Shown in pieces: positions 20,095 through 30,011 of a stretch of DNA of 64,000 nucleotides (the first letter of the stretch is position 1; every line of letters starts with the position of its first letter). Source of the DNA: Mycetohabitans endofungorum (GTDB taxonomy: Bacteria > Pseudomonadota > Gammaproteobacteria > Burkholderiales > Burkholderiaceae); assembly GCF_037477895.1 (NCBI RefSeq), contig NZ_CP132744.1:496001-560000 (forward strand). Reading direction: 5' to 3'. The position numbers and the translations under genes are program-made. The notes under the pieces were generated by a model that made no database searches, was not told the DNA's origin, and worked only from the letters and a program-made list of their open reading frames with translations.

Positions 20095-20834
20095 CAGGTG
20101 CTCAAGCCGAGTGCCGCGGGCGCTGGGATCGACGCGTCGGTGCCCGGCTGCTCCAGTGCGCGCCGGAAATTGACCAATTCCTCGATTGTCAGCATCGGCA
20201 GTCGATGCTGCGTCGCAAAACGCTCGACATCGTCACCGCGCGTCATCGTGCCGTCTGGATTCATGAGTTCGCACAGCACACCGGCCGGTTTCAGCCCGGC
20301 CAGCCAGCATAAGTCGACTGTTCCTTCGGTGTGGCCACGGCGTGCGAGCACGCCGCCGGGTTGTGCGCGCAACGGAAACACGTGCCCCGGACGAACGATG
20401 TCGGTCGGTTTGGCCTGGTCCGCGATGGCCGCGCGAATCGTAGTCAGCCGGTCGGCTGCGGAGACGCCGGTGCTCACGCCGTCACGTGCTTCGATCGATA
20501 CGGTGAAGGCAGTGCCGTGGCGGCTCTGGTTGGCCGCCACCATCTGCGGCAGCGCAAGCTGGCGAATCTTCGCATCTGGCAGGCACAAGCACACGATGCC
20601 GCTGCATTCGCGGATCAACAGCGCCATCGTCTCGATCGTGAGCTTTTCGGCCGCAATGATCAGGTCGGCCTCGTTCTCGCGATTGAAGTCATCCTGTAAC
20701 ACGACAGGACGCCCGGCGCGTATCGCCTGCAATGCGGCGGCGATGCGCGTCGGGATCGCGTGGGGATCGGCGTGATAACGAGGGTACAGAACCGAGCCTG
20801 TCGGCGGCTCGAACAACGGTGTGGGTTTCGACAT
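20091..20834 (-). CDS. ribB: 3,4-dihydroxy-2-butanone 4-phosphate synthase
   Basis: 247 residues from ATG 20834. It converts ribulose 5-phosphate to the four-carbon precursor of riboflavin. Key parts are the acidic Mg-binding [50 protein letters not shown] and [19 protein letters not shown], then [18 protein letters not shown]. No GTP cyclohydrolase II domain follows, so it is a stand-alone RibB. An FMN riboswitch lies 136 bp upstream in the same transcript, giving feedback control by flavin. Confidence 0.95.
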   Translation of the reverse strand: MSKPTPLFEPPTGSVLYPRYHADPHAIPTRIAAALQAIRAGRPVVLQDDFNRENEADLIIAAEKLTIETMALLIRECSGIVCLCLPDAKIRQLALPQMVAANQSRHGTAFTVSIEARDGVSTGVSAADRLTTIRAAIADQAKPTDIVRPGHVFPLRAQPGGVLARRGHTEGTVDLCWLAGLKPAGVLCELMNPDGTMTRGDDVERFATQHRLPMLTIEELVNFRRALEQPGTDASIPAPAALGLSTC

Positions 20835-20970
20835 GAAACGCTCCTCGCAAGGGTTGGCGAAAAACGTTTCAGGGCAACGGCTGGCAAGAGACAACCCAAG
20901 GAAGACCGACACGGGCAGCCGCCGGCACGGCGAACTGGCCGTGTGCGCGCTGTCGGCGTCGTGCCCTCAC

Positions 20971-21142
20971 ATCTTCTCTCATCCGGACTATGACCGTCGG
21001 CTCTGGCATCGCACCAGATCTGCTGACCCGACGCGGCGTTTGCATGCCGCATCGGCGCTCGCGGGCTCGTCGCGCGCCGGTCGAAGAAGGACCGGTGCGC
21101 GGCATACCGCCGGTGGGGACTTTCACCCCGCCCTGAAGACGC
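20971..21142 (-). promoter_or_regulatory. FMN riboswitch (RFN element) upstream of ribB
   Basis: On the minus strand the conserved blocks occur in RFN order: GCGTCTTCAGGGCGGGGTGA, then CCCCACCGGCGGT, GAGCCCGCGAGC, GGTCAGCAGATCTGGTGCGA, TGCCAGAGCCGACGGTCATA and GTCCGGATGAGAGAAGATG. These form the six-helix junction that binds FMN. Between the second and third blocks is the variable hairpin. It precedes ribB by 136 bp, so FMN binding should reduce ribB expression. Confidence 0.95.
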
Positions 21143-21572
21143 ATTAACGTGCCACCGGGCGTCGGTTCGATGACGCACGAGCGGCATCCGCGAGCATACA
21201 ACAACACGCGACGTTGTGCTGCGCACGGTTGGTAGCGGCGTGCCGTCCATCAGTTAATTCGATTCGCGTCGCATCGCAACAATGCGGCGCGGCGTGCGTG
21301 GCTCCAAGAATTTGACTTGAACGGTGCGCAACTCGCCAGACTGTAGGGTCTGTACGGGCGGTCGGCATTGCGGTTGGCATTTATATCGGCAGCCGCACGC
21401 CGCCGGAAATCGCGATCTCGATTCTCCCAGAAGTCGCGGCCGCGAAAAATGACATATCGCTACCGACGCCGCTGCGGCCGCTGCAGGTGGGGAGTGAGGG
21501 CCGCACACGAGGCGACAGCTATGCACTCGCTCGCCATACAACGGCAGTGAGATGGGCCGGCCACAGTGCGGT
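21143..21572. other. Spacer upstream of ribB riboswitch and downstream of glpK, with a possible gene remnant
   Basis: About 430 bp without an intact gene. The plus frame beginning near 21319 reads VGIAVGIYIGSRTPPEIAIS then ILPEVAAAKNDISLP, a Gly-rich hydrophobic stretch followed by a polar tail, running on to the end of glpK. It has no start codon and a stop just upstream. It resembles the tail of a small membrane-anchored protein, but I do not recognise the family. The ribB promoter must also lie in the first part. Confidence 0.4.
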
Positions 21573-23075
21573 TCATGACGCTGCATCGGCCCACGCCTTC
21601 GCGGCATGAATCGCGCGATGCCACGCCGCCAGCCCGCGTTCGACGTCCTCAGCGCGTGCGTGGCGTACGAAACGCCGATCCATTTGCCATTGCTGCTGTA
21701 GCTCGGCAATATCGTTCCAGTAGCCGACCGCGAGTCCGGCCAGATAGGCAGCACCCAACGCAGTCGTTTCCTGGATTTGAGGCCGGACTACGTCCACGCC
21801 GAGCAGGTCGGCTTGAATCTGCATTAGCAGGTCGTTTTCCACCGCACCCCCGTCCACGCGAAGCTCGCCGATGTGCAGTCCAGCGTCTGCTTCCATCGCG
21901 CGGACCACGTCGATCGACTGATAAGCGATCGCCTCGAGGGCCGCCCGGGCAAGATGGCCGACCTGCGTGCCACGCGTAATGCCGAACACGGTGCCCCGCG
22001 CGTTGGCGTTCCAGTGCGGTGCGCCCAGTCCGGCGAAAGCGGGCACGATTGTCACGCCGTCCGTATGCTCGACCGAGCGCGCCAGTGCTTCGATGTCCCG
22101 TGCGTGCCGGATGATGCCCAGTTCATCGCGCAGCCATTGCACGAGCGCCCCGGCGATAAAAATGCTCCCTTCCAGCGCGTACGTTACCTGGTTACCGATC
22201 TGCCATGCGATCGTGGTCACGAGGTTGTTGCGCGATTCGATCGGCTGCTCGCCCGTATTCATCACCAGAAAGCAGCCGGTGCCGTAGGTGTTTTTGACCA
22301 TGCCGGCACCCGTGCACATCTGGCCGAACAGCGCGGCGTGCTGATCGCCGGCCACACCGGCGAGCGGAATGGTGGCGTTAAACAGGCTCGTCTGTGTGTC
22401 GGCGTAGATCTGCGAGGACTGGTATACCTCGGGCAGCATCGAACGCGGGATGTCGAACAGCGCGAGCAGCGCATCATCCCACTGCAGGGTATGGATATTG
22501 AACAGCATCGTGCGTGACGCGTTGGTCGCGTCTGTCACGTGCAACTGGCGTCCGCTCAGGTTCCACATTAGCCAACTGTCGACGGTGCCGAAGGCGAGCT
22601 TACCCTGCGCCGCCTTGGCGCGCGCGCCATCGACGTGATCCAGGATCCAGCGGATTTTGGTGGCGGAAAAATATGCATCGATCGGCAGGCCGGTTTTCTC
22701 GCGCACCGTCGTTTCCAAGCCGCGCGCCTTTAGCTCGTTGCACAAGCCGGCGGTGCGGCGGTCCTGCCACACGATCGCGTTGTAGACCGGCTCGCCAGTA
22801 TCGCGGTCCCAGACGATCGTGGTCTCGCGTTGATTCGTAATGCCGATTGCGGCGATCGACGTGGCACTGAGCCCAGCTCCGACCACGGCTTCGGCGGCGA
22901 CGCCGGCCTGGGTCGACCACATTTCGCGCGGATCGTGCTCGACCCAGCCGGGCTGCGGATAGATCTGGCGGAATTCCTTCTGCGACACGGACACGACATG
23001 TCCACCGTGATCGAACACAATCGCGCGCGAACTGGTAGTGCCCTGGTCAAGTGCAAGAATGTAGCGGTCAGTCAT
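21573..23075 (-). CDS. glpK: Glycerol kinase
   Basis: 500 residues from ATG 23075. It phosphorylates glycerol to sn-glycerol 3-phosphate. Typical segments are [20 protein letters not shown], the substrate-binding [49 protein letters not shown] and the FGGY signature near [20 protein letters not shown]. It lies 53 bp downstream of glpD; no glpF facilitator gene is present in the window. Confidence 0.97.
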   Translation of the reverse strand: MTDRYILALDQGTTSSRAIVFDHGGHVVSVSQKEFRQIYPQPGWVEHDPREMWSTQAGVAAEAVVGAGLSATSIAAIGITNQRETTIVWDRDTGEPVYNAIVWQDRRTAGLCNELKARGLETTVREKTGLPIDAYFSATKIRWILDHVDGARAKAAQGKLAFGTVDSWLMWNLSGRQLHVTDATNASRTMLFNIHTLQWDDALLALFDIPRSMLPEVYQSSQIYADTQTSLFNATIPLAGVAGDQHAALFGQMCTGAGMVKNTYGTGCFLVMNTGEQPIESRNNLVTTIAWQIGNQVTYALEGSIFIAGALVQWLRDELGIIRHARDIEALARSVEHTDGVTIVPAFAGLGAPHWNANARGTVFGITRGTQVGHLARAALEAIAYQSIDVVRAMEADAGLHIGELRVDGGAVENDLLMQIQADLLGVDVVRPQIQETTALGAAYLAGLAVGYWNDIAELQQQWQMDRRFVRHARAEDVERGLAAWHRAIHAAKAWADAAS

Positions 23076-23128
23076 TGGCGTCTCCTCGGGCTTTCTATTT
23101 TGCCCGCGGCGCCAGGCCGCTGGCCAGG

Positions 23129-24688
23129 TTACACGTGAACCGCGCGGGCGAGGCGCAAATTGGGTTCGGCGGTGGCATGCGCATCGCCGCCGAATCGCTC
23201 GAACCAGGCCTGCACGTTGCCGACTGCCTGGGCGTCCAGTCGCAGGCCAACCTTGGAGCGGCGCCACAGCACGTCCTCGGCGCTGCACGCCCATTCCTCG
23301 TCACGCAAGTAGCGCAATTCGGCTTCGTACAAGCCGGGGGCAATTTCCGTGCCTAGATCGGACAGCCCTTTCGCGCCTTGCAGCAACCGCTCGACGCGTG
23401 TGCCATATGCGTGCGCGTAGCGCCGTGCAAGCGTGTCGGGCAGCCACCGATGACGCGCCGCGAATTGCTCGGCAAACGCCGCAAAGTTCGAGCCGGCGAT
23501 ATCGCCGCCGGGCAGCGGCGCATCGCGGGTCCAGGCCGGTTGCGTGATCGCCAGCGGCCCGCTGAGACGGTCCAGCGCTTCTTCGGCGAGCTTGCGGAAC
23601 GTCGTGATCTTGCCGCCGAACACCGATAGGATCGGCGCCTGCCCCGGAGGCATGTCTAGATCTAAGCGGTAGTCACGCGTGACTGCTGACGCGGTGGCGC
23701 TCTCGTCGTTCTCCAGCAGCGGGCGGACACCCGCGTATGTCCATACCACGTCGGTACGCGCGATCGAGCGCTTGAAATAGCGGTTCACCGATTCACACAA
23801 ATACGCGACTTCGCTTTCATCGATTTGCACGCGCGAGGCGTCGTCATGGTATTCGACGTCGGTCGTGCCGATCAGCGTAAAGTCTTTTTGGTAGGGAATG
23901 GCGAAGATGATGCGCTTGTCGGGGTTCTGGAAGATATACGCGAAATCATGATCGAACAGCTTGCGCGTGACGATGTGACTACCCTTAACAAGTCGGACGC
24001 GATGCTGCGCGCCCAGCTTCAACGTGTCGGTCAGCAACTCGCCGACCCACGGACCCGCGGCATTGGCGATGGCGCGCGCGCGAACCTGTTGCAGCCGTCC
24101 GTCGCGTGAGCGCAGTTGTGCGTCCCACGATGAGCCGTTGCGCTGCGCGCTTACCAGCCGCGTGCGCGTTAGGATCGTCGCGCCGCGAAGCTGCGCGTCG
24201 AGCGCGTTGAGCACGACCAGTCGCGCATCGTCGACCCAACCATCCGAATAGACGAAGCCGCGCGTGATCGAATCCACCAGCGGCGTGCCGCACGGATGGG
24301 TACGCAAGTCGATGCTTTCTGAGCCGGGCAGCATCTCGCGCCGGGCGAGGTGGTCGTACAAGAACAGCCCGGCGCGGATTAGCCATGCCGGGCGCAGGTG
24401 TGGCATGTGCGGCATCACGAAACGCAGTGGGCGAATGATGTGCGGCGCTGCGCGTAGCAGAACTTCACGCTCCTGCAGCGCTTTTCTGACCAGCCCGAAC
24501 TCGTAGTATTCGAGATAGCGTAGCCCGCCGTGGATCAGCTTTGTGCTGGCTGAGGACGTGTGCGCTGCGAGGTCGTCTTGCTCGCACAGCAACACCTTTA
24601 GTCCACGGCCTGTCGCGTCTCGCGCAATACCCGCGCCATTGATGCCGCCGCCAACGACCAGTAGATCGTAGTGATCCGTTTTGTCCAC
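23129..24688 (-). CDS. glpD: Glycerol-3-phosphate dehydrogenase, aerobic
   Basis: 519 residues from GTG 24688, preceded by GGAGGG at good spacing; an upstream ATG at 24763 lies in the operator region. A membrane-associated flavoenzyme that oxidises glycerol 3-phosphate to DHAP and feeds electrons to ubiquinone. The FAD-binding [37 protein letters not shown] and the C-terminal DAO_C domain with [20 protein letters not shown] are present. With glpK it makes the glycerol catabolic unit. Confidence 0.96.
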   Translation of the reverse strand: MDKTDHYDLLVVGGGINGAGIARDATGRGLKVLLCEQDDLAAHTSSASTKLIHGGLRYLEYYEFGLVRKALQEREVLLRAAPHIIRPLRFVMPHMPHLRPAWLIRAGLFLYDHLARREMLPGSESIDLRTHPCGTPLVDSITRGFVYSDGWVDDARLVVLNALDAQLRGATILTRTRLVSAQRNGSSWDAQLRSRDGRLQQVRARAIANAAGPWVGELLTDTLKLGAQHRVRLVKGSHIVTRKLFDHDFAYIFQNPDKRIIFAIPYQKDFTLIGTTDVEYHDDASRVQIDESEVAYLCESVNRYFKRSIARTDVVWTYAGVRPLLENDESATASAVTRDYRLDLDMPPGQAPILSVFGGKITTFRKLAEEALDRLSGPLAITQPAWTRDAPLPGGDIAGSNFAAFAEQFAARHRWLPDTLARRYAHAYGTRVERLLQGAKGLSDLGTEIAPGLYEAELRYLRDEEWACSAEDVLWRRSKVGLRLDAQAVGNVQAWFERFGGDAHATAEPNLRLARAVHV

Positions 24689-24763
24689 CTTATCCCTCCG
24701 AATGTGACGGCACCGCCGCGCGGTCCCCGCGCTGCGTCCTTGCCTATGCGCGATTAGCAACAT

Positions 24764-24787
24764 TAAATTTTCGCAAACGAAAATTTA
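24764..24787. promoter_or_regulatory. Putative GlpR operator upstream of glpD
   Basis: A perfect inverted repeat with 10-bp arms TAAATTTTCG and CGAAAATTTA around CAAA. The TTCG/CGAA half-sites resemble the E. coli GlpR operator, and glpR is in the window. A second small palindrome, AATATC-AA-GATATT, is at 24803-24816. Both lie in an AT-rich patch between glpD and the minisatellite, where the glpD promoter is expected. Confidence 0.6.
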
Positions 24788-24856
24788 GCGAATAAACTTA
24801 AAAATATCAAGATATTCAAATATGTGACAGGACGCTGGGCGTTCGGGCAACGGAAG

Positions 24857-25183
24857 AGACGTTCAGCGCATATGCCCAGTCGCCGGGTGGTGTTCTGGGC
24901 TGAGGCGATGCCTGGCCGCCGGATGATGTTCGACGCTGGGAGGGTGCTCAGCCACCGGGTGCTGTTCGACGCTGGGAGGATGCCTAGCCGTCGGGTGATG
25001 TTCGACGCTGGGAGGATGCCTAGCCACCGGGTGCTGTTCGACGCTGGAAGGATGCCTAGTCGTTGGGTGCTGTTCGACGCTTGGAAGGTGCTCAGCCGTC
25101 GAGTGACGTTCGATGCTGGGAGGGAGCCTAGTCGCCGGGTGGCACCCTACGCAAGGACGGTGCCCGGACGCTGGGTGACGTGA
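24857..25183. repeat. 36-bp minisatellite, about eight units
   Basis: The motif TTCGACGCTGGGAGG recurs at 24929, 24965, 25001, 25037, 25073 and 25109, exactly 36 bp apart, with degenerate copies on both flanks. The plus strand is open from GTG 24824 to TGA 25183 and would encode 12-residue repeats such as VLFDAGRMPSRR, but no ribosome binding site precedes it and I see no known family. The opposite strand is also largely open, so the frame may simply follow from the 36-bp period. Confidence 0.9.
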
Positions 25184-25298
25184 GCCGCTGGCGTGGCAAA
25201 TTGGGCGTCACCGGAATGATGTCCCGGTGGCTGTGTTTTTACGTTCCTCGGCGCTTGGGCACGCCCGTGGCAGCGCTGGCGGCGAGGCAAGTGTCGTA

Positions 25299-25591
25299 CT
25301 AGAGCATGCGCGCGCGGCGCTTGCAGTACCAGATCACGACGCCGGTCACCGACAGCATGGCGACGACGATGCCCATCGCCGAAATCGCAATCCGAACTGG
25401 CAGCCAGTGATGCGCCCGGAATGCAGCGGGAATTGCATCTGCACGAAAATATCGGCAGCGGTGCCTTGCCATGGAATCCGCTCGCCGATCAAGTGCCCGT
25501 CGCGTGCATCGAAGTAAAGCACTGCCGGGCCGACGCCGGATCGGTCCCGCGAGACTGGGGAATCCTGATTCGGCGCGTCCTTCACTAGCAA
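25299..25591 (-). pseudogene. PepSY-associated membrane protein, C-terminal remnant
   Basis: Minus-strand reading gives VLYFDARDGHLIGERIPWQG, TAADIFVQMQFPLHSGRITG, then after a frameshift LPVRIAISAMGIVVAMLSVT, GVVIWYCKRRARML and TAG at 25299. This is the C-terminal PepSY plus last membrane helix of PepSY-TM proteins, often linked to iron uptake or reduction. The N-terminal two thirds are gone. Nothing else recognisable lies between it and glpR. Confidence 0.75.
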
Positions 25592-25700
25592 AAACGTGGC
25601 GAATTCAGGCAGACTTCAGCATCGTTGTTCTCCAGTGACAAGCAAACCGAGCGACGGCGCTCATGCAAGCGTGCAATGGTTGTGGCGCGCGTTGCCGTGT

Positions 25701-26480
25701 TCAATTGGCGACGTGAACGTCAGTGCCCGCCGCCAGAATGACCTCTGTCATCTCACTGGGTGTCGGCGCGTCGGTAAACAGCGCGTCGACCTGGCTCAAA
25801 TGGCCAAGGCGCACCAGCGCGGGGCGCCCGAACTTCGAATGGTCCGCCACCAGGAACACGCTGCGTGCGTGCTCGATAATGGCCTCTGCCACCCTAACCT
25901 CGCGCGTATCGAAGTCACGCAGCGTGCCGTCCAGCTCGATGCTCGAGATGCCGATCAACGCATAGTCAACCTTGAATTGGCGGATGAAATCGATTGCCAT
26001 CTCGCCGACCACGCCCTGGTCCCACGGACGGACGATGCCTCCGGTGACGAGCACCTCGCATTCGGCATAGCCGCTCATGACCGCCGCGACGTTCAGGTTG
26101 TTGGTGATCACGCGCAGGCCGCGATGGCGATTTAGCGCACGCGCCACTTCCTCGGTCGTCGTGCCCAGATTAATGAACAGCGACGCCTGGTCTGGAATAT
26201 GGCTGGCGGCGAGTGCGGCGATGCGCCGCTTCTCCTCGTGGAACATGCGTTGGCGCGCGGTATACGACACGTTTTCCGAACTGGTGGGCAACGTGACTCC
26301 GCCGTGGTGGCGACGCAGCAAGTTTATTTCGGCGAGCCAATTCACATCGCGCCGGATCGTCTGCGGCGTGACGTGAAAGCGTGCAGCAAGGTTCTCGACA
26401 GTAACGAAGCCTTCATGCTGAACGCAATCGAGCAATTCCTGCTGGCGTGCATTCAACGTGATGCGCGGGTCTCGGGTCAT
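25701..26480 (-). CDS. glpR: Glycerol-3-phosphate regulon repressor GlpR (DeoR family)
   Basis: 259 residues from ATG 26480. The N-terminal winged helix (RQQELLDCVQHEGFVTVENL, then VTPQTIRRDVNWLAEINLL) and the sugar-phosphate sensing domain with FINLGTTTEEVARALNRHRG, VTGGIVRPWDQGVVGEMAID and FLVADHSKFGRPALVRLGHL are those of DeoR proteins; NLGTTTEEVA is the GlpR-like variant. It should repress glpD/glpK in the absence of glycerol 3-phosphate. The minisatellite and PepSY remnant separate it from glpD. Confidence 0.9.
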   Translation of the reverse strand: MTRDPRITLNARQQELLDCVQHEGFVTVENLAARFHVTPQTIRRDVNWLAEINLLRRHHGGVTLPTSSENVSYTARQRMFHEEKRRIAALAASHIPDQASLFINLGTTTEEVARALNRHRGLRVITNNLNVAAVMSGYAECEVLVTGGIVRPWDQGVVGEMAIDFIRQFKVDYALIGISSIELDGTLRDFDTREVRVAEAIIEHARSVFLVADHSKFGRPALVRLGHLSQVDALFTDAPTPSEMTEVILAAGTDVHVAN

Positions 26481-26745
26481 GTTCTTGTTAGCATGGTCGC
26501 GAAGCGGTCCGGGTTCGCGTATTGTAAAGGCCCACACACGATGTATAGCGAATGTTCTTTTTGGCACGGACTATTGGAACTGCCTGGACGAATGCCCGGT
26601 CTGTTCCAGGTCAGCAGAGTCGGGCGCGGCACGTTAAACTGTAACCGATACTACGTAGGGCATGCAGAAGTCGCGAACCGATACCCGGATCAAGCACTGC
26701 GAGCAGGGGTGCAGGCGTGCCGGGGCGCAGGCTTCGGAGGAAAAA

Positions 26746-27573
26746 ATGCAAACCGACACTCAAACTGTGTTGCCGTGGCGTATCGAGGATATCGATTTGT
26801 CGCGGATCGATCGTTCGCGCGCCGCTGTGAACGAGGATTTGCTGCTGCTGTTATGCGCGGCATCGTTTATTGAAAGCGGCTCGGATTTGTATACCAGTAA
26901 CCTCAGCGCGTTCTTCGATGGCGATCCAGAAGTGTCCGGATGGCTGAACCAGCATTGGGAACACGAGGAGTTGCAGCACGGCCGTGCGCTGAAGGCCTAT
27001 ATCAATTATGTTTGGCCAGAGTTCGATTGGGACCTGGCATTTGAGCATTTTTTTGACGAGTATTCGAAAACGTGCTCGTTGGAAGAGTTCGAAAAGACCC
27101 GGGCGTTGGAAATGGTCGCACGCTGCGTGGTGGAGACCGGTACGGCTACGTTGTATCGCGCGATCAACGAGTGCTCAGACGAGCCGGTGCTCAAGCAGAT
27201 CACCGACAACATTCGTAGTGACGAGGTGCGGCATTACAAGTACTTCTTCAAGTTTTTCAAGAAGTACAACCAGATTGAGGGCAATGGCCGCCTTGCGGTG
27301 CTTGGCGCGCTGATGCGCCGCGTGATGGAAATCAAGAACGAAGATTCGGAGATCGCGTTGCGACATGTGTTCGCGGTCAGATATCCTGCACAGGTTCGCA
27401 ATAGCACCTACATGCGGGAAAAGGCGGCGCGCGTGAACACGCTGATACGCAGGCACTTATCGGCCGACATGTGCGTGAAGATGCTGCTCAAGCCGCTCGA
27501 CCTGCCAGCGAAAATCCAACCCAGCGTGCATTATCCGCTGGCCAAGATCACGCAGCACGTATTTTTTCGCTAG
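26746..27573 (+). CDS. Ferritin-like di-iron protein of unknown role
   Basis: 275 residues; GGAGG at 26736-26740 sets the ATG at 26746. The protein is largely helical with ExxH-type iron ligands in NQHWEHEELQHGRALKAYIN and NIRSDEVRHYKYFFKFFKKY, plus single Glu residues in SFIESGSDL and ARCVVETGTATLYR, arranged as in four-helix ferritin-like oxidases. It could be an oxygenase, desaturase-like enzyme or metal-handling protein; the sequence does not tell which. It is transcribed divergently from glpR. Confidence 0.7.
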   Translation: MQTDTQTVLPWRIEDIDLSRIDRSRAAVNEDLLLLLCAASFIESGSDLYTSNLSAFFDGDPEVSGWLNQHWEHEELQHGRALKAYINYVWPEFDWDLAFEHFFDEYSKTCSLEEFEKTRALEMVARCVVETGTATLYRAINECSDEPVLKQITDNIRSDEVRHYKYFFKFFKKYNQIEGNGRLAVLGALMRRVMEIKNEDSEIALRHVFAVRYPAQVRNSTYMREKAARVNTLIRRHLSADMCVKMLLKPLDLPAKIQPSVHYPLAKITQHVFFR

Positions 27574-27657
27574 CTAGTATGGCGTACGGCGGCGCTCGGT
27601 CGACGATCACGGACGGCTCGCTGCGCGCGAGCCGCCATTGACGAATCGGAGAAGACG

Positions 27658-28155
27658 ATGAGGGATCGGCAGACCGCGCTGATACGAGGCACATTCGATG
27701 AGTGGCCCGATGTGCTGCGCGCCTGGTTTGATGGCACGCATCTGCATGACAAGGCGTCGTTTGCGGCCTCATTGATCGCCGTCGATCCGCTCCGCTGGCC
27801 TTGCACGTCGCTGCTCAGCGTGGGCGAAATTGTCGTGCCTGATCCCCACGGTGTGCGGTTCGCGCTATGGCCGCAATCCCGCACCGCGCGGGCTCTTGCC
27901 GCCGGCGGCAACGCACTGCTCGAGTTCGTTTTCGAGCACGCGTGGTATCAGGTGCGCCTGGGCGTGAGCACGCCGCGCCGGCAGGACGCGACGACGCTGA
28001 CTGTATTCGACGCCGTGCTGGAGGCGGCACAATGGCAGCGCGTCGACTATGCACAACTCGTAGCCGGCGTCACGTTCGAGCTGCTCGAGCCCGCGCGCGC
28101 TGCCGTGCTTGCGCGTTGGGACGCGCAAATCCGAGCGCTGCTCGCGCACGACTAG
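27658..28155 (+). CDS. Uncharacterised 165-residue protein
   Basis: I do not recognise the family with certainty. ATG 27658 follows GGAGAAG. The protein is soluble, with no signal peptide or membrane helix. Segments such as [20 protein letters not shown] and [20 protein letters not shown] alternate strands in a way that could fit a split-barrel (FMN-binding) fold, but this is a guess. Its stop overlaps the rhlE stop on the other strand (CTAG), so the two genes are convergent and share their ends. It is 84 bp after the ferritin-like gene. Confidence 0.6.
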   Translation: MRDRQTALIRGTFDEWPDVLRAWFDGTHLHDKASFAASLIAVDPLRWPCTSLLSVGEIVVPDPHGVRFALWPQSRTARALAAGGNALLEFVFEHAWYQVRLGVSTPRRQDATTLTVFDAVLEAAQWQRVDYAQLVAGVTFELLEPARAAVLARWDAQIRALLAHD

Positions 28156-29822
28156 CGCGACGAGCCCTTCTTGGTACCACCGCCGAGCAGCGCACCCGGG
28201 CCGCCGTTGCGCCGTGGCGGTGATTCGGATGCGCGCGGCTGCCGTGCGTCGCGCTCCTGTGCTGGCGCCATTCGTTTGTCACGGCCACCGTGCGACGAAG
28301 GAGTGGTCGCTTCGCGATGCCGCCCTGGCGCGATCTGGGGCACCGCGCCGCTGCGCTTGCCTGCTGGCGCGGCGCCCGGCTTCGCAGTGTGCGTCGACGG
28401 GGATTTGCCCGCCTGTGCGGGCCGCAGGTTGGCGGCTGCCCCCGCCGGCGACCTGGCTGGCGCCGCCGGTTGTGACTTGGCAGCTGCCCCTGACTTGGCA
28501 GCTGCCCCTGACTTGGCAGCTGCCCCTAGCTTAGCCGCTGCCCCTGTGCGGGATTTGGCCGCTGGCGCCGCTGGTGGTTTCGCCGCTTGACCAACTTGTG
28601 GCTTGGCGCCGGCGCGGCGGGGTTCGCGTGGCCCCGCGCCGCGCGCCGGCTGGCTGCGCCGCTGGATTGGCTCTGGTTTCGCGTTGGGATCCGGTTCGAA
28701 ACCGGCAATGACCTCGCGCGGCAACGTGCGCTTAATTAGGCGCTCGATGTCCGTCAGCAATTGATGTTCGTCGACGCAGACTAGCGATACGGCCTCGCCC
28801 GTCGCGCCCGCGCGGCCTGTTCGGCCGATACGGTGCACGTAGTCTTCCGGAACATTCGGCAGGTCAAAATTCACCACATGCGGCAATTGGTCGATGTCGA
28901 TGCCGCGCGCTGCGATGTCGGTAGCGACCAACACTTGCAGCGTGCCGTCCTTGAATTCTGACAATGCCCGGGTCCGGGCCGCTTGGCTTTTGTTGCCGTG
29001 GATAGCCAGGGCGCTGATACCGTCCTTCGTCAACTGTTCGGCAAGCCGGTTTGCGCCGTGCTTGGTGCGCGTGAACACGAGCACCTGAAACCAGTTGTGC
29101 GCCTTAATCAAATGCGTGAGTAGCTCGCGCTTGCGGTCGCGATCGACCGGATAGATCGTTTGGGTGACCGTCTCGGCGGTGGTATTGCGACGGGCCACTT
29201 CGATTAGCGCTGGCGAATCGAGCAGGTTGTCCGCGAGCGCCTTGATCTCGTCGGAGAATGTCGCCGAGAACAGCAGGTTCTGGCGCTGCAAAGGCAGATG
29301 CTTGAGCACCCGCTTGATGTCGTGGATAAAGCCCATATCCAGCATCCGGTCGGCCTCGTCGAGCACCAGGATCTGCAGGCTGCTGAGGTCGATCGTGCGC
29401 TGCTGAAGGTGATCTAGTAATCGTCCAGGCGTGGCCACGACGATGTCGACGCCGCGCCGCAGCGCGTCGATTTGCGGGTTGATGCCGACGCCGCCGAACA
29501 TGACCGTCGAGCGCAGCTTGAGGTACTTGCCGTATTCGCGCACGCTTTGCTCGACTTGCGCGGCCAATTCGCGTGTCGGCGTCAAGATCAGGGCGCGAAC
29601 CGGTACTTTGCTCGATGTCGCGCGCGAATGGGATAGCCTTTCCAGAATCGGCAGCGTGAAACCGGCAGTCTTGCCGGTGCCGGTTTGTGCGCCAGCCAGC
29701 AGGTCGCCGCCGCCGAGCACGGCCGGAATGGCTTGCCGCTGGATCGGTGTCGGCGTCGTGTAGCCGAGTTCGTTGACTGCACGAACCAGAGGTTCGGACA
29801 AGCCGAGAGAATCAAATGACAT
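28152..29822 (-). CDS. rhlE: DEAD-box RNA helicase (RhlE type)
   Basis: 556 residues from ATG 29822. An ATP-dependent RNA helicase acting in ribosome assembly and RNA turnover. Motifs: Q motif around [19 protein letters not shown], Walker [17 protein letters not shown], Ib/GG region [14 protein letters not shown] as [17 protein letters not shown] as [14 protein letters not shown], and [15 protein letters not shown] with [10 protein letters not shown]. The last 170 residues are a basic Ala/Lys/Pro-rich tail with tandem AAAKSG-type repeats, likely RNA-binding and disordered. Confidence 0.95.
   Translation of the reverse strand: MSFDSLGLSEPLVRAVNELGYTTPTPIQRQAIPAVLGGGDLLAGAQTGTGKTAGFTLPILERLSHSRATSSKVPVRALILTPTRELAAQVEQSVREYGKYLKLRSTVMFGGVGINPQIDALRRGVDIVVATPGRLLDHLQQRTIDLSSLQILVLDEADRMLDMGFIHDIKRVLKHLPLQRQNLLFSATFSDEIKALADNLLDSPALIEVARRNTTAETVTQTIYPVDRDRKRELLTHLIKAHNWFQVLVFTRTKHGANRLAEQLTKDGISALAIHGNKSQAARTRALSEFKDGTLQVLVATDIAARGIDIDQLPHVVNFDLPNVPEDYVHRIGRTGRAGATGEAVSLVCVDEHQLLTDIERLIKRTLPREVIAGFEPDPNAKPEPIQRRSQPARGAGPREPRRAGAKPQVGQAAKPPAAPAAKSRTGAAAKLGAAAKSGAAAKSGAAAKSQPAAPARSPAGAAANLRPAQAGKSPSTHTAKPGAAPAGKRSGAVPQIAPGRHREATTPSSHGGRDKRMAPAQERDARQPRASESPPRRNGGPGALLGGGTKKGSSR
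28473..28544. repeat. 18-bp tandem repeat in the rhlE tail
   Basis: Four head-to-tail units of TGACTTGGCAGCTGCCCC (28473, 28491, 28509, 28527); the first three are identical and the fourth has three changes. On the coding strand they encode the hexapeptide GAAAKS/L. Three identical copies imply recent slippage. Confidence 0.9.
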
Positions 29823-29946
29823 ATTGGATGGTGTCGTCACCGGTCCGGCGCGCAACGCGCATCAGTCGCGAATCGGTGCAGTGAAAGTCTGAAGACGCGA
29901 GGGCAAGCCGACTGTCGCGATGCCCCGCGTAAGTAAAACAGCGTGA

Positions 29947-29988
29947 TAACAAAGACAAAGGGCGCGGCCCGTGGTTCCGGCCGCGCCC
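29947..29988 (-). terminator. Rho-independent terminator after the cytochrome operon
   Basis: A perfect 10-bp stem, GGGCGCGGCC with GGCCGCGCCC, around a 9-nt loop. On the minus strand it is followed by TTTGTCTTTG, and it lies 24 bp past the stop of the triheme cytochrome gene. Confidence 0.8.
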
Positions 29989-30011
29989 TGAGATTGGGGA
30001 TTCGCGTAGGA

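Noticed and set aside
24824..25183. 119-residue repeat protein from GTG 24824
   Set aside because: No ribosome binding site, sequence dictated by the 36-bp repeat and the opposite strand also open; reported as a repeat, not a gene.
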